A stretch of 64,000 nucleotides of DNA from assembly GCA_018417955.1 (NCBI GenBank), contig JACTVC010000001.1, positions 5,213,071 to 5,277,070 on the forward strand. Direction: 5' to 3'. This document shows, piece by piece, positions 1 through 10,251 of this stretch. The notes below the pieces were generated by a model, which made no database searches, was not told the origin of the DNA, and was given only the letters and a program-made list of their open reading frames with translations. The stretch's first letter is position 1. Each line of letters opens with the position of its first letter. The translations under genes and the position numbers were made by a program. Source of the DNA: Laccaria trichodermophora (Eukaryota; Basidiomycota; Agaricomycetes; Agaricales; Hydnangiaceae).

Positions 1-241
1 GTGGATGAGAAGGAGTATTTCATACAGTTTAGTCCCAGGTGGTAGTGGTGGTCTTTCGTACATTGTTGGACTGTCTTGTCTTGGTTGTAATTCTTGTTGA
101 GTGTCAATGATAGGTGGGTGAATCACCTGATGTGAGGGGTCGTATATTACACTTCTGGCTGCCGTTACCTCACCCCATGTCAATTGTCCAGGGTGTGCAT
201 GTGGATGTGGGGCATCTGCATTCAAACTGAGCTGTGTCACT
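1..241 (-). CDS. Possible partial exon of an unrecognised gene, cut by the window edge
   Basis: On the minus strand the frame is open for about 80 codons from near 241 to the window start. It contains a proline-rich stretch, PPLPPGTKLYEILLLIH, at the edge. Just upstream a CTAAC branch-point-like motif and an AG (around 242-250) look like the 3' end of a fungal intron, so this could be an internal exon. The frames upstream (247-473) are also fairly open and could hold the previous exon. No family was recognised. The gene, if real, diverges from the CYS3 gene to the right. Confidence 0.35.
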
Positions 242-1080
242 TTAGGTTAGCTTTTGTCATGTGATGTAATAATTTTAGCAGCGTGCCTGAGAGTGACGAT
301 GAAGTGGGTGGGGGTAACAGTTTCAACGATCTGGTGGTGGTGGTGATTTTGAGGTGGTATGCAAAGATAATGTGAGGATGGTGAAGAATTTGGGGGTGAA
401 CTCGATCTGGTGAAAACAAGACAACACAAGCGGTTATTGATGATGGGCATATAGCTTTTGACAGACGTACCAATCAGCTAGTGTCAGATGAATAGTACCA
501 GAGGTCAGGTGGTAAGTAAATGTTACAGTGTGTGATTGCATACCTGATAACAAGAGGGCTGGGCATTAGAATCATAGGGGAGACTGCATTCATTGGGGGC
601 GGGGCTATTGCTGGTTTCCCCGAGGCGCGCGCTTGGAGAGTCAGATTGAAGAGGCACCTGCATCTAGTATCCTTGAGTAGCCCTGGAGTTCCTGATTTCC
701 GAACGATGTAAGTAAGCCTGGTGCAAGACTATGGTTGGATGGTGTGGGTGTGTAACTATGAGTGATTGATGATGATTGCTTAGGAGTCAATGGCTTGAGA
801 TCTGAATCCATTTATGATGCCTCTGTAGGCCACTTACATTTGAGGTCCTTGAGTGGGTGCCATTTAAGCTGTCTTGTGTCCAAGTAAGCTGTCAAGTTGT
901 TGTCAGTTGGCCGTAAGATTGAAGGCCTCCACGGCGCGTAAACGCAATGCCGCTACACACATGATCATTTGTCAGCAATTGTGATTCGTCATCGTTGCAA
1001 ATGGATCTTGCTTGGACAATCTTTTGCCATGGCCATGCTGCTTCTTGCTGCTTCTCCAAATTCTTCTTCCCGTGGCTTCC
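242..1080. other. Intergenic stretch, no gene supported
   Basis: Only short overlapping open frames are present, with no recognisable domain. The region probably holds the promoter of the CYS3-like gene, and possibly upstream exons of the minus-strand candidate at the left edge. Confidence 0.5.
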
Positions 1081-1083
1081 CTT

Positions 1084-1089
1084 TATAAG
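1084..1089 (+). promoter_or_regulatory. TATA-like box upstream of the CYS3-like gene
   Basis: TATAAG lies about 36-41 bases upstream of the ATG at 1125, a plausible core promoter distance for a fungal gene. It is preceded by a C/T-rich stretch. Assigned from position and sequence only. Confidence 0.4.
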
Positions 1090-2845
1090 CCCTTCATCAA
1101 TCGCTTACCACCCACATCCTCACCATGTCCCCAGGTTTACTCCTCAATGATCCCGTCATCTCCAACAGCATCAAACCAAAGCTGATAAAAGATGGCTTTG
1201 GGACGCGTGCTATCCACATAGGTTCAGAGCCTAATGTTGAAACAGGCGCTGTTATCCCACCGATATCGCTGTCGACGACGTATAAGCAAGAAGCTGTTGG
1301 CGTTCATAAGGTGAGAGGTCTTTCATTGCTCTATTCATTTGGTGGGGTTCCCTTGGGGTGCTGGCCTGAATAGCATGGGGCTGTGTTTTCATCTCCATGT
1401 CAGGTTGCACCATTTGGCAACACATCCCAAACTCACATTATGCTGTATGGTCCACCCACTCCCTTCATGTCATCATGTGACATGTTTTCCTGATCTGCAC
1501 AATGCCTTTGTTACACAATCAGAGCCTTGCGTTGAAAGGTCCTACTACTGGTTTTCGTGTGAAGTCACATCGAAATGCGCATTCTCATCGCATTAATATG
1601 CGTTTCTGTCCCTTTGATTTTATTTTTCCTGTTGCATCATCAACATCATGCTAATCACAATCTTTACACAAAGGGCTATGAATACTCACACTCTGCCAAT
1701 CCAAACTGGAATGCCCTCAAAGCCACCCTGGCTTCTCTCGAATCAGGGGGCGCGCATGCCCTTGCCTTCACTTCCGGCTCAGCAACTACCGCACAGTCCT
1801 TCAGTCTCTCAGTCCCAATGCACACATTATTAGTGTCAACGATGTTTACAGTGGCACTTTCAGGTACATGACTAGAGTAGCAAATGAGAACCAGGGCTTA
1901 GAAATGACCTTTGTGGATTTGGAGCATGCAGATGAAGAAGCGATTAAAGATGCCATTCGGGAAAATACCAAAATTGGTCTTTAATTTGTTCTTTTTTTTC
2001 TCTCTCTAAACTGATGATGACAATTTACAGCTGATTTGGGTTGAATCACCCACAAACCCCACCCTCTGCCTGATCGATATCCCTCGCCTAGCACAAATCA
2101 CACGCATGCACCTGTCCCATCCCCTCCTCCTCGTCGACAACACCTTCCTCTCGCCCTTCTATGCCTCCCCCCTTCTCCTTGGTGCCGACAGCATCATGCA
2201 CAGTATCACAAAGTACATCAACAGCCACTCTGACATCGTCATGAGTGCCCTTATCCTCCCTCCCCTCGAAACACCTGCCCTCACATGTGTGTACGAGAAA
2301 CTGCGGTTCCTGCAAAATGCTATTGGGGCTGTGCGAAGCTGATACGGAGTGTAAGAATACACCTGTAAAATTGCGAATTCACACATTTTCTCTATTAAAA
2401 CCCGATATATTAAATACAGTCACTATTGATCATAAGGATCATTAGACATAGCCCGGTCTAGTCGATTAAAGTCTACATCCAAGAAATGTGCATGTCTAAG
2501 ACAGTAGGAATTGTGGTCAGCATGTGATCGAGCCACTTCAATATACTCGAGATCTAATAAAGACTACACTACCATGAAATAGTTCATTGTAAAATGTTCT
2601 AGAGTAAAAACCACCTCAGCACAAGATGTTGGAGTTCACAATAAACAAGGGTTTATTTCTACTATGGGACTGGTGGCTACCACTTTTATGATTAATCTAA
2701 GACAACTGTCCAAGAGCCATTGTGTATAATGCCACAGGTTTTATGAAAGGCATCTCATTAGGATTGCCCATCTATTTCATTCAATTTATCACTGGAATCT
2801 TTCATAAGTTATAGGCAAGGATAATGAGATATCATGGGGATATTT

Positions 2846-3325
2846 CATTAGGCTCTTTGGCCCTTTCATTATCATTTCTGAGACTTTTCATTAGGCTCCT
2901 TTGCTTTTTCATTACCATTTCATAGAATTTTCATTAGGGTATTTCATTAGGCTCCTGTGCTTTTTCATTACAATTTCTTAGAATTCTCATTAGGATATTT
3001 CATTAGGCTCCTGTGCTTTTTCATTACCATTTCTTAGAATTTTCATTAGGATATTTCATTAGGCTCCTTGGTGCTTTCATTAGGATATTTCATTGTGCAG
3101 TTTGACCCCCGAGATTACCATTTCATTGAAATTTCATTAGGATATTTCATTATGCTCCTTGACATTTTCATTACAATTTTTTATATTTCTCATTAGGATA
3201 TTTCATTGAGCACCTTGACAATTTCATTACTTCTCATTAGGCTCCCTGGCACTTTCATTACTATTTCTTAGATTTTTCATTAGGATATTTCATTAGGCCC
3301 TTTGGCACTTTCATTACCGAAAACT
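2846..3325. repeat. Irregular tandem array of TTTCATTAGG-containing units
   Basis: The words TTTCATTAGG and CTTTTTCATTAC recur roughly every 30-60 bases, often followed by a CTCCTTGGC-like spacer. The array lies just inside the left inverted repeat of the hAT-like element, where hAT transposases usually bind repeated short motifs. It has no coding capacity. Confidence 0.7.
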
Positions 3326-3363
3326 ATGTAATAATGATGATATGTATCACAAGGGTTGTTGGG

Positions 3364-3652
3364 AGGGTGGTCACATGACCAATTACCAAAAATAGTCAAA
3401 AAACGAAAGTTGTACCCCTGCACTGTAGCTTCCCAAATCTGGTTGAATTATGTTCTGAAGTGCTCCTGTTGTGGAGATATGAGGTAAAGGCATTCCAAAA
3501 GTGTTGTGTTTTTTTTTTGTTTTTTGCATTTTTCTCCATGAAAACAAAACCAAATAACATGATTCCAACACATTTAGAAAGCTAAATGAAAGGGCAACAA
3601 ATATCATATCATGGGAAAATTGACCAAAAAAGGAAGGTGCATTCCCTAAAAG
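3364..3652 (+). repeat. Dispersed 290-bp repeat, copy 1
   Basis: The segment starts GGTGGTCACATGACCA and ends AAAAAAGGAAGGTGCAT. Closely similar copies lie at 30373-30651 (same strand) and 33688-33946 (opposite strand). All copies lie in or beside hAT-like debris. Non-coding. Confidence 0.75.
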
Positions 3653-3890
3653 AGCAATTAACACTGACGGACTACAAGAGTCAGATATAGACTACCAAGT
3701 TTACTGATAGACTACAAAAAAGTCGGACATAGGCTACAAAGTTTACTGATAGACTACAAAAGACTACAAAAGTCGGACTTAGACTACAAAAGTTTGTAGT
3801 GTGTGCCTTTTCATTAGAAAAGTTTGTAGTGTCTGCTTTTTGAGGCTACAAAAGTTTGTAGTTGACATATAGTTTATAGTGTCCTTGACT
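3653..3890. repeat. ACTACAAAAG / TTTGTAGTGT short-word repeat
   Basis: GACTACAAAAGT and its complement-type word TTTGTAGTGT alternate, giving a region able to form many small hairpins. The same block follows repeat copy 2 at 30640-31130, so both are parts of one larger mobile unit. Confidence 0.65.
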
Positions 3891-5182
3891 CTGGATAGGT
3901 TATGGGGATGAGGTTAAAGGATTGACATGATTTTACATATTGCCATTGCTGCAGCATTTACTTTTGACATCATGTACAAGTTGTCTTTCACATCAAGAAA
4001 GGCTATTCTATGCCTTCATATTGATAGCTACTGTCCTATCTCAAATCATACTTGTAGGTTTATGGGGAACTGGCTAAAGGATTCACATGACTTTACATAT
4101 TGATTGCTATTGCCACATCATCAGCTTTTCACATCATGCCCAAGTTGGCTTTCAAGCCAGAAAAAGCCATTCATAGTAATATCTACTGTTCTGTCTCAAT
4201 ACATTGTCAACTTACATCATGACCTGACTTAAGGATACTTCCAGGGACCACTCAGCTCATCCTATTGCCCTCAAAGAGCTGATATCAAAGTTGACTATGT
4301 TTGGGACAGGCAAGTAGCTATCAATGTGAAAGCAGACAGACCAGCAACTATCAATGTGAAATCAGAGAATAGCCTGTCCTGATGTGAAGGCAACTTGGGT
4401 ATGAAATATCCTAATGAAAAGTCTCAGAAATGATAATGAAAGGGCCAAAGAGCCTAATGAAATATCCCCATGATATCTCATTATCCTTGCCTATAACTTA
4501 TGAAAGATTCCAGTGATAAATTGAATGAAATAGATGGGCAATCCTAATGAGATGCCTTTCATAAAACCTGTGGCATTATACACAATGGCTCTTGGACAGT
4601 TGTCTTAGATTAATCATAAATAGTGGTAGCCACTAGTGACTATGGATTAAACAAAGTAATTTGAAGGGATAAACATGTGAGCGGATAGCTCGACGTGTAC
4701 CCGATGCAAGATGTTAATTGGTCACGTGCCACAGAGAATGATCCGAGAAGTCATATGATGGGACGCATCCCACGCATCACATGCATCAATGCATCACACA
4801 TCATGGCATCATTAAACCAGGAGTGCTCGGCCTCGAGGAGTATTCCACAGCCCTCTCCCAAGAGATAAAACATGAAGGAATTGCCGAGTGGTCCGAGAAC
4901 CCGTGCAGTACCTAATAATAGAGAGAAAATCAGTAAGCGGACCGTTTGCCTCGGGTGAACCGATCGTGAAAACTGTTTATGGCAATTTCCATGTATGCAT
5001 CAATACTGATGCGTCGCTTTGCCACAATAGAGAAACACTACAAAAAAAACTTAAAGAAGTCAGCTCAACTGTGCCACACATAGCTGAGCTGCTTCGAACT
5101 TTTACTAAAATACATTTATAATTTGTCCGAATCGTTGGGCTGTGCACAAACTTGTAATTAAAAATAGAAAGTGTAGAAATAG

Positions 5183-5189
5183 TATAAAA
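5183..5189 (+). promoter_or_regulatory. TATA box of the solo LTR
   Basis: TATAAAA is followed about 100 bases later by AATAAA at 5288-5293. The order and the GTTGACCAGCT segment between them match the LTR at 12518, where TATAAAAA sits at 13539. This fits an LTR promoter and polyadenylation site. Confidence 0.5.
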
Positions 5190-5765
5190 GGAGGACGTGG
5201 ACAGGCTGAAACAAAAGGAATTATCCCCTGTGTTGACCAGCTGTCGCACTCCCAGTAGCATCTGAGGTAGTGGATAAGGGTGTAATCAATAAAGGAGTAT
5301 TTTCTTCGCAAAACATAAGTAAAGTGTGCCTGGAACCAGCGTGTTAAGTGGGGATCACTGAGCTTTGTAAGGTTGTCTTGTCAGTTAGTAAGAGAGCTCT
5401 CTACTACTTCCGAGGAATCCAAGTGAGCGTGCTTGAAGAGTCATAAAGACTAAGTTTTGGATCGAATCAGAGACGTAATAAACACTCAAGGGAGTTACAA
5501 AAGTCTATAAAAGCACAGTTTCCTTGATAATTCTTTGTATAAAATTTAGAAGTGCATTCCGAGAACATCAAGATCAATCCCAAAAAGCCGTTGTCCCTTC
5601 AAAGACTATTACAGCTGTTTGAAAAAAGGTTGGCACTATGGTGACCATGCGAGTATGAATGTACAACACAACCCTAGCATAGGGTTAACGCCTTTTTGGT
5701 CCTGTTCTGTCCTGCCGACATGTTCTTGATAACTACAAAACACATTTTACATCTCTTTGCACCCA

Positions 5766-8700
5766 ATGGCACCTCACAAAACACCCAAAACAGCTTCTAA
5801 GCCTGATTCGACACGTCAACCAGCCAAGAAACCACGTGAAATACCCACTCAAGCTCTCGCTGAAGAAGATGAAGAGTCCGAACACGATTCGACGAAGGGT
5901 GAGAACGAGGAAGGGATTGAGGGTGATGTTGAGGATGATGGAGGGGAGGAGGAGGAGGAGGAGGAGGAGGAGGAGGAGGAGGAGGAGGAGGAAGAAGATG
6001 CGGTTGCCCTGCCTCAGAAACGGAAGGCGGCACCAAAAACTAGAACCAAAAGTTCATTGATTGCATCTTTCCTCCCATATCTCTCATCATATTCTTTTTT
6101 TCACTAGAGAAAGCCCCAAAACACGCTGACCCTGCTGACCATGACACTAACGATGCAGATGAAGAACTCGTTGAAGAACAGATTCCGAAGATTTCCTATA
6201 CGATCACCACATTTTCCCTCGAAGAGTTGAAAAAGCCCTTGACGCGTCGCAAGGCGAAGTCTCGCCTCATTGAATTATCCAGTGCCTTAGAATGGATAGA
6301 TATGCGCGGCATGGTCAAGAGAGCCGTCTGTGACTTACTTTTTCCCAAGCAGGCAGTTGTTGATGACGATAGATTTGAGATGACTTGGTGTATCCCTCGC
6401 GTTGTCCCCCAGGCATTATCCCTCGCGTCGACTGCTGACTACGATCTTCTCATCAAGAAGGCATTGAAAATGAAGGACCCTAATGTGAAGATACTGGTTG
6501 ATGAGAAGGCAGGAAATATGGTGCGAAATGAATGATTTATGTTGATTTTCTCACTGACAAACCATTATCCAGCAGCTGATTGAAAAGGAGAATGTGCCTG
6601 CTGCCGCGGCACAAAACCAACCTGCTCGTACTGAGCGCGCCCCCCCAAAACAGAAAACCAAGGTGCATCATGCTATTCAATGATGATGTTTTATTTCTTA
6701 TCCCTCTCAACGCCAATTCTAGATCCGCAAGGAGGCCGATATTTTGCCAGGAAACGTCGCTATCAATGAACAAATCAGGCAGCTACATGAGAGATGGGAA
6801 TGCAATATGACAACGTGTTCTTCCGAGGTTTGCTTCATCCCGGCGGAAGGTCCACACTTCAGTTTGAGCTTTGATCATCTCGAGAAGTGGGCAGCTGCAG
6901 TTGTATGTTGTCCATAAGTTTTATAGCCGGCTTTTCTCTAACAATCATCAAGGTCAAGGGCCCTGAATACGCCACTCTCGAAAAGCCACCAAACATCGCC
7001 CAGTTCGATCAGTACTTTACCCTCCTCCATGAGTTCCGGCGGATTCCGCCGGATTCCCACGGAATGTTGGAATTCCACTGGGAATCCGCAGGAATGGTAG
7101 GAATGTACAATTCCTGTGGATTCCCATGGATTCCCAGTGGAATTCCAGGGAAATTCCATGGAACTTCCAGAATGATTCCATGGATTCCCAGTGGAATTTG
7201 AATGGAAATTCCAGTCAAATTCCCCTTATCCTGATGACTTCCTACTCATATTTCCTTATAAAATTCACATGTAGAAGTCACACAAATTGAGTTGTTATGT
7301 ATTTGAAATATATTATTACACACACTACACAGTTTATCTTAAAGGGAGGGGGGAGGGGAGGGACAAGGTGGAGTGTATTCATATTTGGGAGGGACAAGGA
7401 AGAGGGAAGAACAAGGCAGGGGAGGGAGGAAGAGGGAAGGACAAGAAAGAGGGAAGGAAGGGGGAGGGACAAGAAAGAGGGAAGGAAGGGGGAGGGACAA
7501 GAAAGAGGGAAGGAAGGGGGAGGGACAAGAAAGAGGGAAGGAAGGGGGAGGGACAAGAAAGAGGGAAGGAAGGGGGAGGGACAAGAAAGGGGGAAGGGAC
7601 AAGAAAGAGGGAAGAAGGGGGGAGGGACAAGAAAGAGGGAAGAAAAGGGGAGGGACAAGAAAGGGGGAAAGGGGGGAGGAGGGAGGGAGGGAATGGTGGA
7701 AGGGAGAGGGGTGTAGCTGGAAACTCACCTATCGTCGTCTCGTGTCGGCGTCGCATCGTCGTGTCCCATTTCGTTGTCACCTCGTCGCGTGTTCGCGTTT
7801 TCGTCGCGTGCCGGTGTTTTCGTCGCGTGCCGGTGTTTTTGCGTGTGGGTGCTGCCTGTTGTCCGTTGGGCGCCGGGTGATATTCGTGGGCGCTGGGGTG
7901 TGTGTGTGTTCGTGGGCGGCGTGTGACGTGGCACTGTGGGCGTCGGCGTTGTCGTTGTCGTGGGCACTGGGGCGTCGTCGTGGGCGGCGTTGGCGTGGAC
8001 GTGTTGGCGTGGAGCCGTTGTGTGGGCGGTACGTGTTTTTCGGTGGGCGGCGCATGTTTTTTGGTGGGCGGTGCATGTTTTTTGGTGGGCGCTCGTGTTT
8101 TTCAGTGGCGGTGGGGCGTTTTCGTGGGTGGGGTATGGTTTTCGTGGGTGCCGGGGCGTTTTCGTGGGCACTTGGTGGTCGTCGTTTGGTGACGTGGCGT
8201 GGCCGTGTTGTTGTTGAAGGGCGACGGTGGTGGCGTGGCGTTGGCGGCGGTGACGAGCATGTGGTGGTGGTGGTGGTGGTGGTGGAAGAAAAGAGTGGCC
8301 GTGTTTGGTGAGCATGTTTGCCAAACAAATGATGTTTGTTATCCATCGAAAATAAACAAGGAATAATACATAACAATGGAATTCCTTGGATTCCATCTGG
8401 AATCATTCCCGGAGCCTCCCGGAATCCGACCATTTCCATTGGAATTCCTTGGAAAAAAGTGGGAATTTCCATGGAATTGGAAACCAAAATGGCTGATGCT
8501 CCAGCCAATTGCTTTCCATAGAAATTCCATGGAATTCCTTGGAATTCCGACTTTCCAGTGGGAATCCGGCGGAATCCGCAGGAACTCATGGAGGAGAGTA
8601 AAGACCTCAGTTCGATCCTGTCTCGACGTGTACCGTCGCTTCGAAATCTCCTCTTCTCCAAGCTCGTTTGAACAACATGGCTAAGGAACGTGGACCACAA

Positions 8701-9051
8701 GTGCCTGTCGTCAATGTGGTTCTTCCCAACAACTTCGGAGTCTATCCCGATTTTGGTATCGCAGCTGGAAGAGCTGCTGGTCTTGCCGCCGCGCCGTCCA
8801 ACCAACCTCACGAATCTACTCGTTTGATTCCTACCAATGTTAGCGAGGGACCGAAGATGGACCTTGAAACCTTCTGTCACATTTACGCTCTCCCAGACTC
8901 TATAAGAAGCCATCTACATGAACACAAGATTACAGGAACGCACGCTTTCGCGCATATGACCAGTGATCACCTCAAAGAGATGGAGTTCAAGCTCGGTGAG
9001 AGTATCGACTTGAAGGAAGCGATAAAATGTTGGGCTCAGGGAGGTGATTGA
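5766..9051 (+). CDS. Accessory protein of the mariner element: acidic N-terminus, C-terminal SAM-like domain; last exon split by a MULE-like insertion
   Basis: Proposed exons are 5766-6051, 6108-6520, 6573-6662, 6723-6902, and 6953-7010 continuing at 8618-9051. All introns are 50-60 bases with AG acceptors, and every junction keeps frame. The protein would be about 486 residues. It begins Lys/Pro-rich and carries a glutamate run (about residues 61-78, a GAG microsatellite). A globular part follows (about 110-230), then a block with NEQIRQLHERWECN and FDHLEKWAAAV (about 275-325). The C-terminus (about 425-484) looks like a sterile alpha motif: FCHIYALP, HKITGTHAFAHM, EMEFKLGESIDLKEAIKCW. I recall similar proteins of unknown function in agaricomycetes, but no enzyme is suggested. 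The frame is interrupted only by the 1.6-kb insertion at 7011-8608 and is exactly continuous once the element and one target copy are removed. As it stands the gene is broken unless the insert is spliced out or excised. Confidence 0.75.
5945..5999 (+). repeat. (GAG)n microsatellite coding a glutamate run
   Basis: About 17 GAG/GAA triplets lie inside exon 1 of the accessory gene. Length variation here changes the number of glutamates without breaking the frame. Confidence 0.9.
7011..8608. mobile_element. MULE-like non-autonomous element inserted in the accessory gene
   Basis: The ends AGTACTTTACCCTCCTCC (left) and GGAGGAGAGTAAAGACCTC (right) are inverted copies. AGTTCGATC is duplicated at 7002-7010 and 8609-8617. 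Subterminal regions are dense in GGAATTCC/GGAATCC words. The interior holds a purine-rich minisatellite and a G/T-rich stretch of CGTGGGCG-like words. The same plan recurs at 41719-44747 and 42440-44212, also with 9-bp duplications. No transposase is encoded. The 9-bp duplication points to the Mutator superfamily. Confidence 0.8.
7420..7690. repeat. 28-bp purine minisatellite
   Basis: A unit of the type GGGACAAGAAAGAGGGAAGG plus a few G/A bases repeats with a 28-base period and small variants. It creates long apparent open frames on both strands that are best treated as artefacts. One strand is almost pure A/G, so triplex or other non-B structure is possible. Confidence 0.85.
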
Positions 9052-9182
9052 ACAATTCTGTTGTAGGCGTTTTGATACCTGTAGCACGCACATCTTTACC
9101 CTATGTTCATTATGTCCATTTCCAACTGAATACATTCATTACTTGCTTTCCATTATACTGTATTCTTCCAGCCGATTACAAC

Positions 9183-10251
9183 CTAGAAATATCCAGCATG
9201 TATAAAATAACCAACCGCATCGGAGGCGGTAACGACCTCCATAATCTGCATCAAGTCAAATATCATGCCATCCCCAGCTTTTGCTAAAAGAATTTTGTGT
9301 CGTCGGATAAAGGCTTTTACTTTTGAGAATGCTTCCTCAATCGGATTCAAGTCCGGAGAGTAGGGAGGTAGAAACTCAATTCGGACCTCTAAAATGGGTG
9401 AGGATGTCAGCGGCATACAAGCGGGTCAAGACACGAACGGAATTGAGCAGCCAACTCGAGAATTCCTTCTCCGTGATGAATCCTGGCGTTGTCCATGACG
9501 AGAACACTGAGATAGCCGGGGAATGGTGCACACAACGGCATCTTGGAGCAAAATGGGTGAGTATATGCATTCACAGTCTGACTGGCAACCAAACCACAGT
9601 GAACTCTAGGAATTGAAGAAACCGATCTCGTGTCATTGACCCTTCAACAACAGTGTTGGCTACCATGCCGTCGATGGTGAGAAGGCCTTCAGCGGAAAAG
9701 CGTCGTCCGCGCACAAATACACCTTTTTTTACAGCGCGCGTGCCTTTTCTGGATCGACCTCGAGCCCTCGAAGATGTTCTTTCATCCTTCGAAATCTCGT
9801 CTAAGAAACCGACCTGCTCCGGTGAGTACTGAGCCATATGGCGAATGTAGTCGACGCGCAAGTTTTCATTGCGCTCCAAAGCAATTTTCTTCAGCTTCTT
9901 TGTTGAGACACCAGCGCGTACAAGTTCCCGATGGATTGTCGAGTAGTGCGCGGAGATAAAGCGGTTGGTTTCGAGCAACTCCAGCATTTCATCAAGGAAC
10001 CAGTCTGGACGAGCCCTGATGATTCGCCGAAGATAGTCGATATCGTCAAAGTGCAGAAGGCGTGGCCGGCCGCGAACTCCATTGGTACGTCGGACGACAT
10101 CGCCAGTTGTTCGCCAAAGATCTAGAACTCGATAGAAAGTGCGGCGGCCGATTTGTAGACAGTCAATGATGTCCGGCACAGAGAGAATCCCTTGATCATG
10201 CATGCGCATAGCAGCAAGCTTGAGGTCGCGAGAGATTTTACGGAAGGGCAT
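9183..10251 (-). CDS. Tc1/mariner-family transposase, two introns, apparently intact
   Basis: Proposed exons on the minus strand are 10251-9598, 9541-9439 and 9388-9183, giving 320 residues. Both introns are about 50-56 bases and keep frame. The N-terminus MPFRKISRDLKLAAMRMHDQ and the following stretch look like the paired helix-turn-helix DNA-binding region (GRRTFYRVLDLW, then VRGRPRLL). The catalytic domain shows VGFLDEIS (first Asp), VLVMDNARIHH (second Asp) and PPYSPDLNPIEEAF (third acidic residue), the usual order in Tc1/mariner DDE transposases. An in-frame ATG at 10287 is the alternative start; 10251 was preferred because the MPFRKIS start matches fungal relatives better. It is the only complete transposase in the window, with normal CpG content and no stops. 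It would act in the nucleus on the CAGCTGTTTGA ends. Confidence 0.8.

Larger units (their letters stand above)
2668..4638. mobile_element. hAT-like non-autonomous element with long terminal inverted repeats
   Basis: Left end GACTGGTGGCTACCAC and right end GTGGTAGCCACTAGTG are inverted copies. The inverted match continues for roughly 240 bases (2668 to about 2910 against about 4395-4638). ACTATGG flanks both sides (2661-2667, 4639-4645), fitting an 8-bp hAT-type duplication with one decayed base. The interior is non-coding: a TTTCATTAGG array, a 290-bp repeat also seen near 30.4 and 33.8 kb, and a run of ACTACAAAAG/TTTGTAGT words. A similar right end lies at 34465. No transposase is present. 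Confidence 0.7.

Noticed and set aside
5797..6036. Minus-strand polyproline frame
   Set aside because: It is the shadow of the (GAG)n glutamate run in exon 1 of the accessory gene.
7287..8311. Long open frames on both strands (up to about 310-370 codons) in the MULE-like element
   Set aside because: They arise from the 28-bp purine minisatellite and G/T-rich low-complexity DNA, where stops are rare in several frames at once.
8668..9051. Separate small gene starting MAKERGPQV
   Set aside because: The methionine is internal: the frame continues upstream through the right target duplication into exon 5 of the accessory gene.
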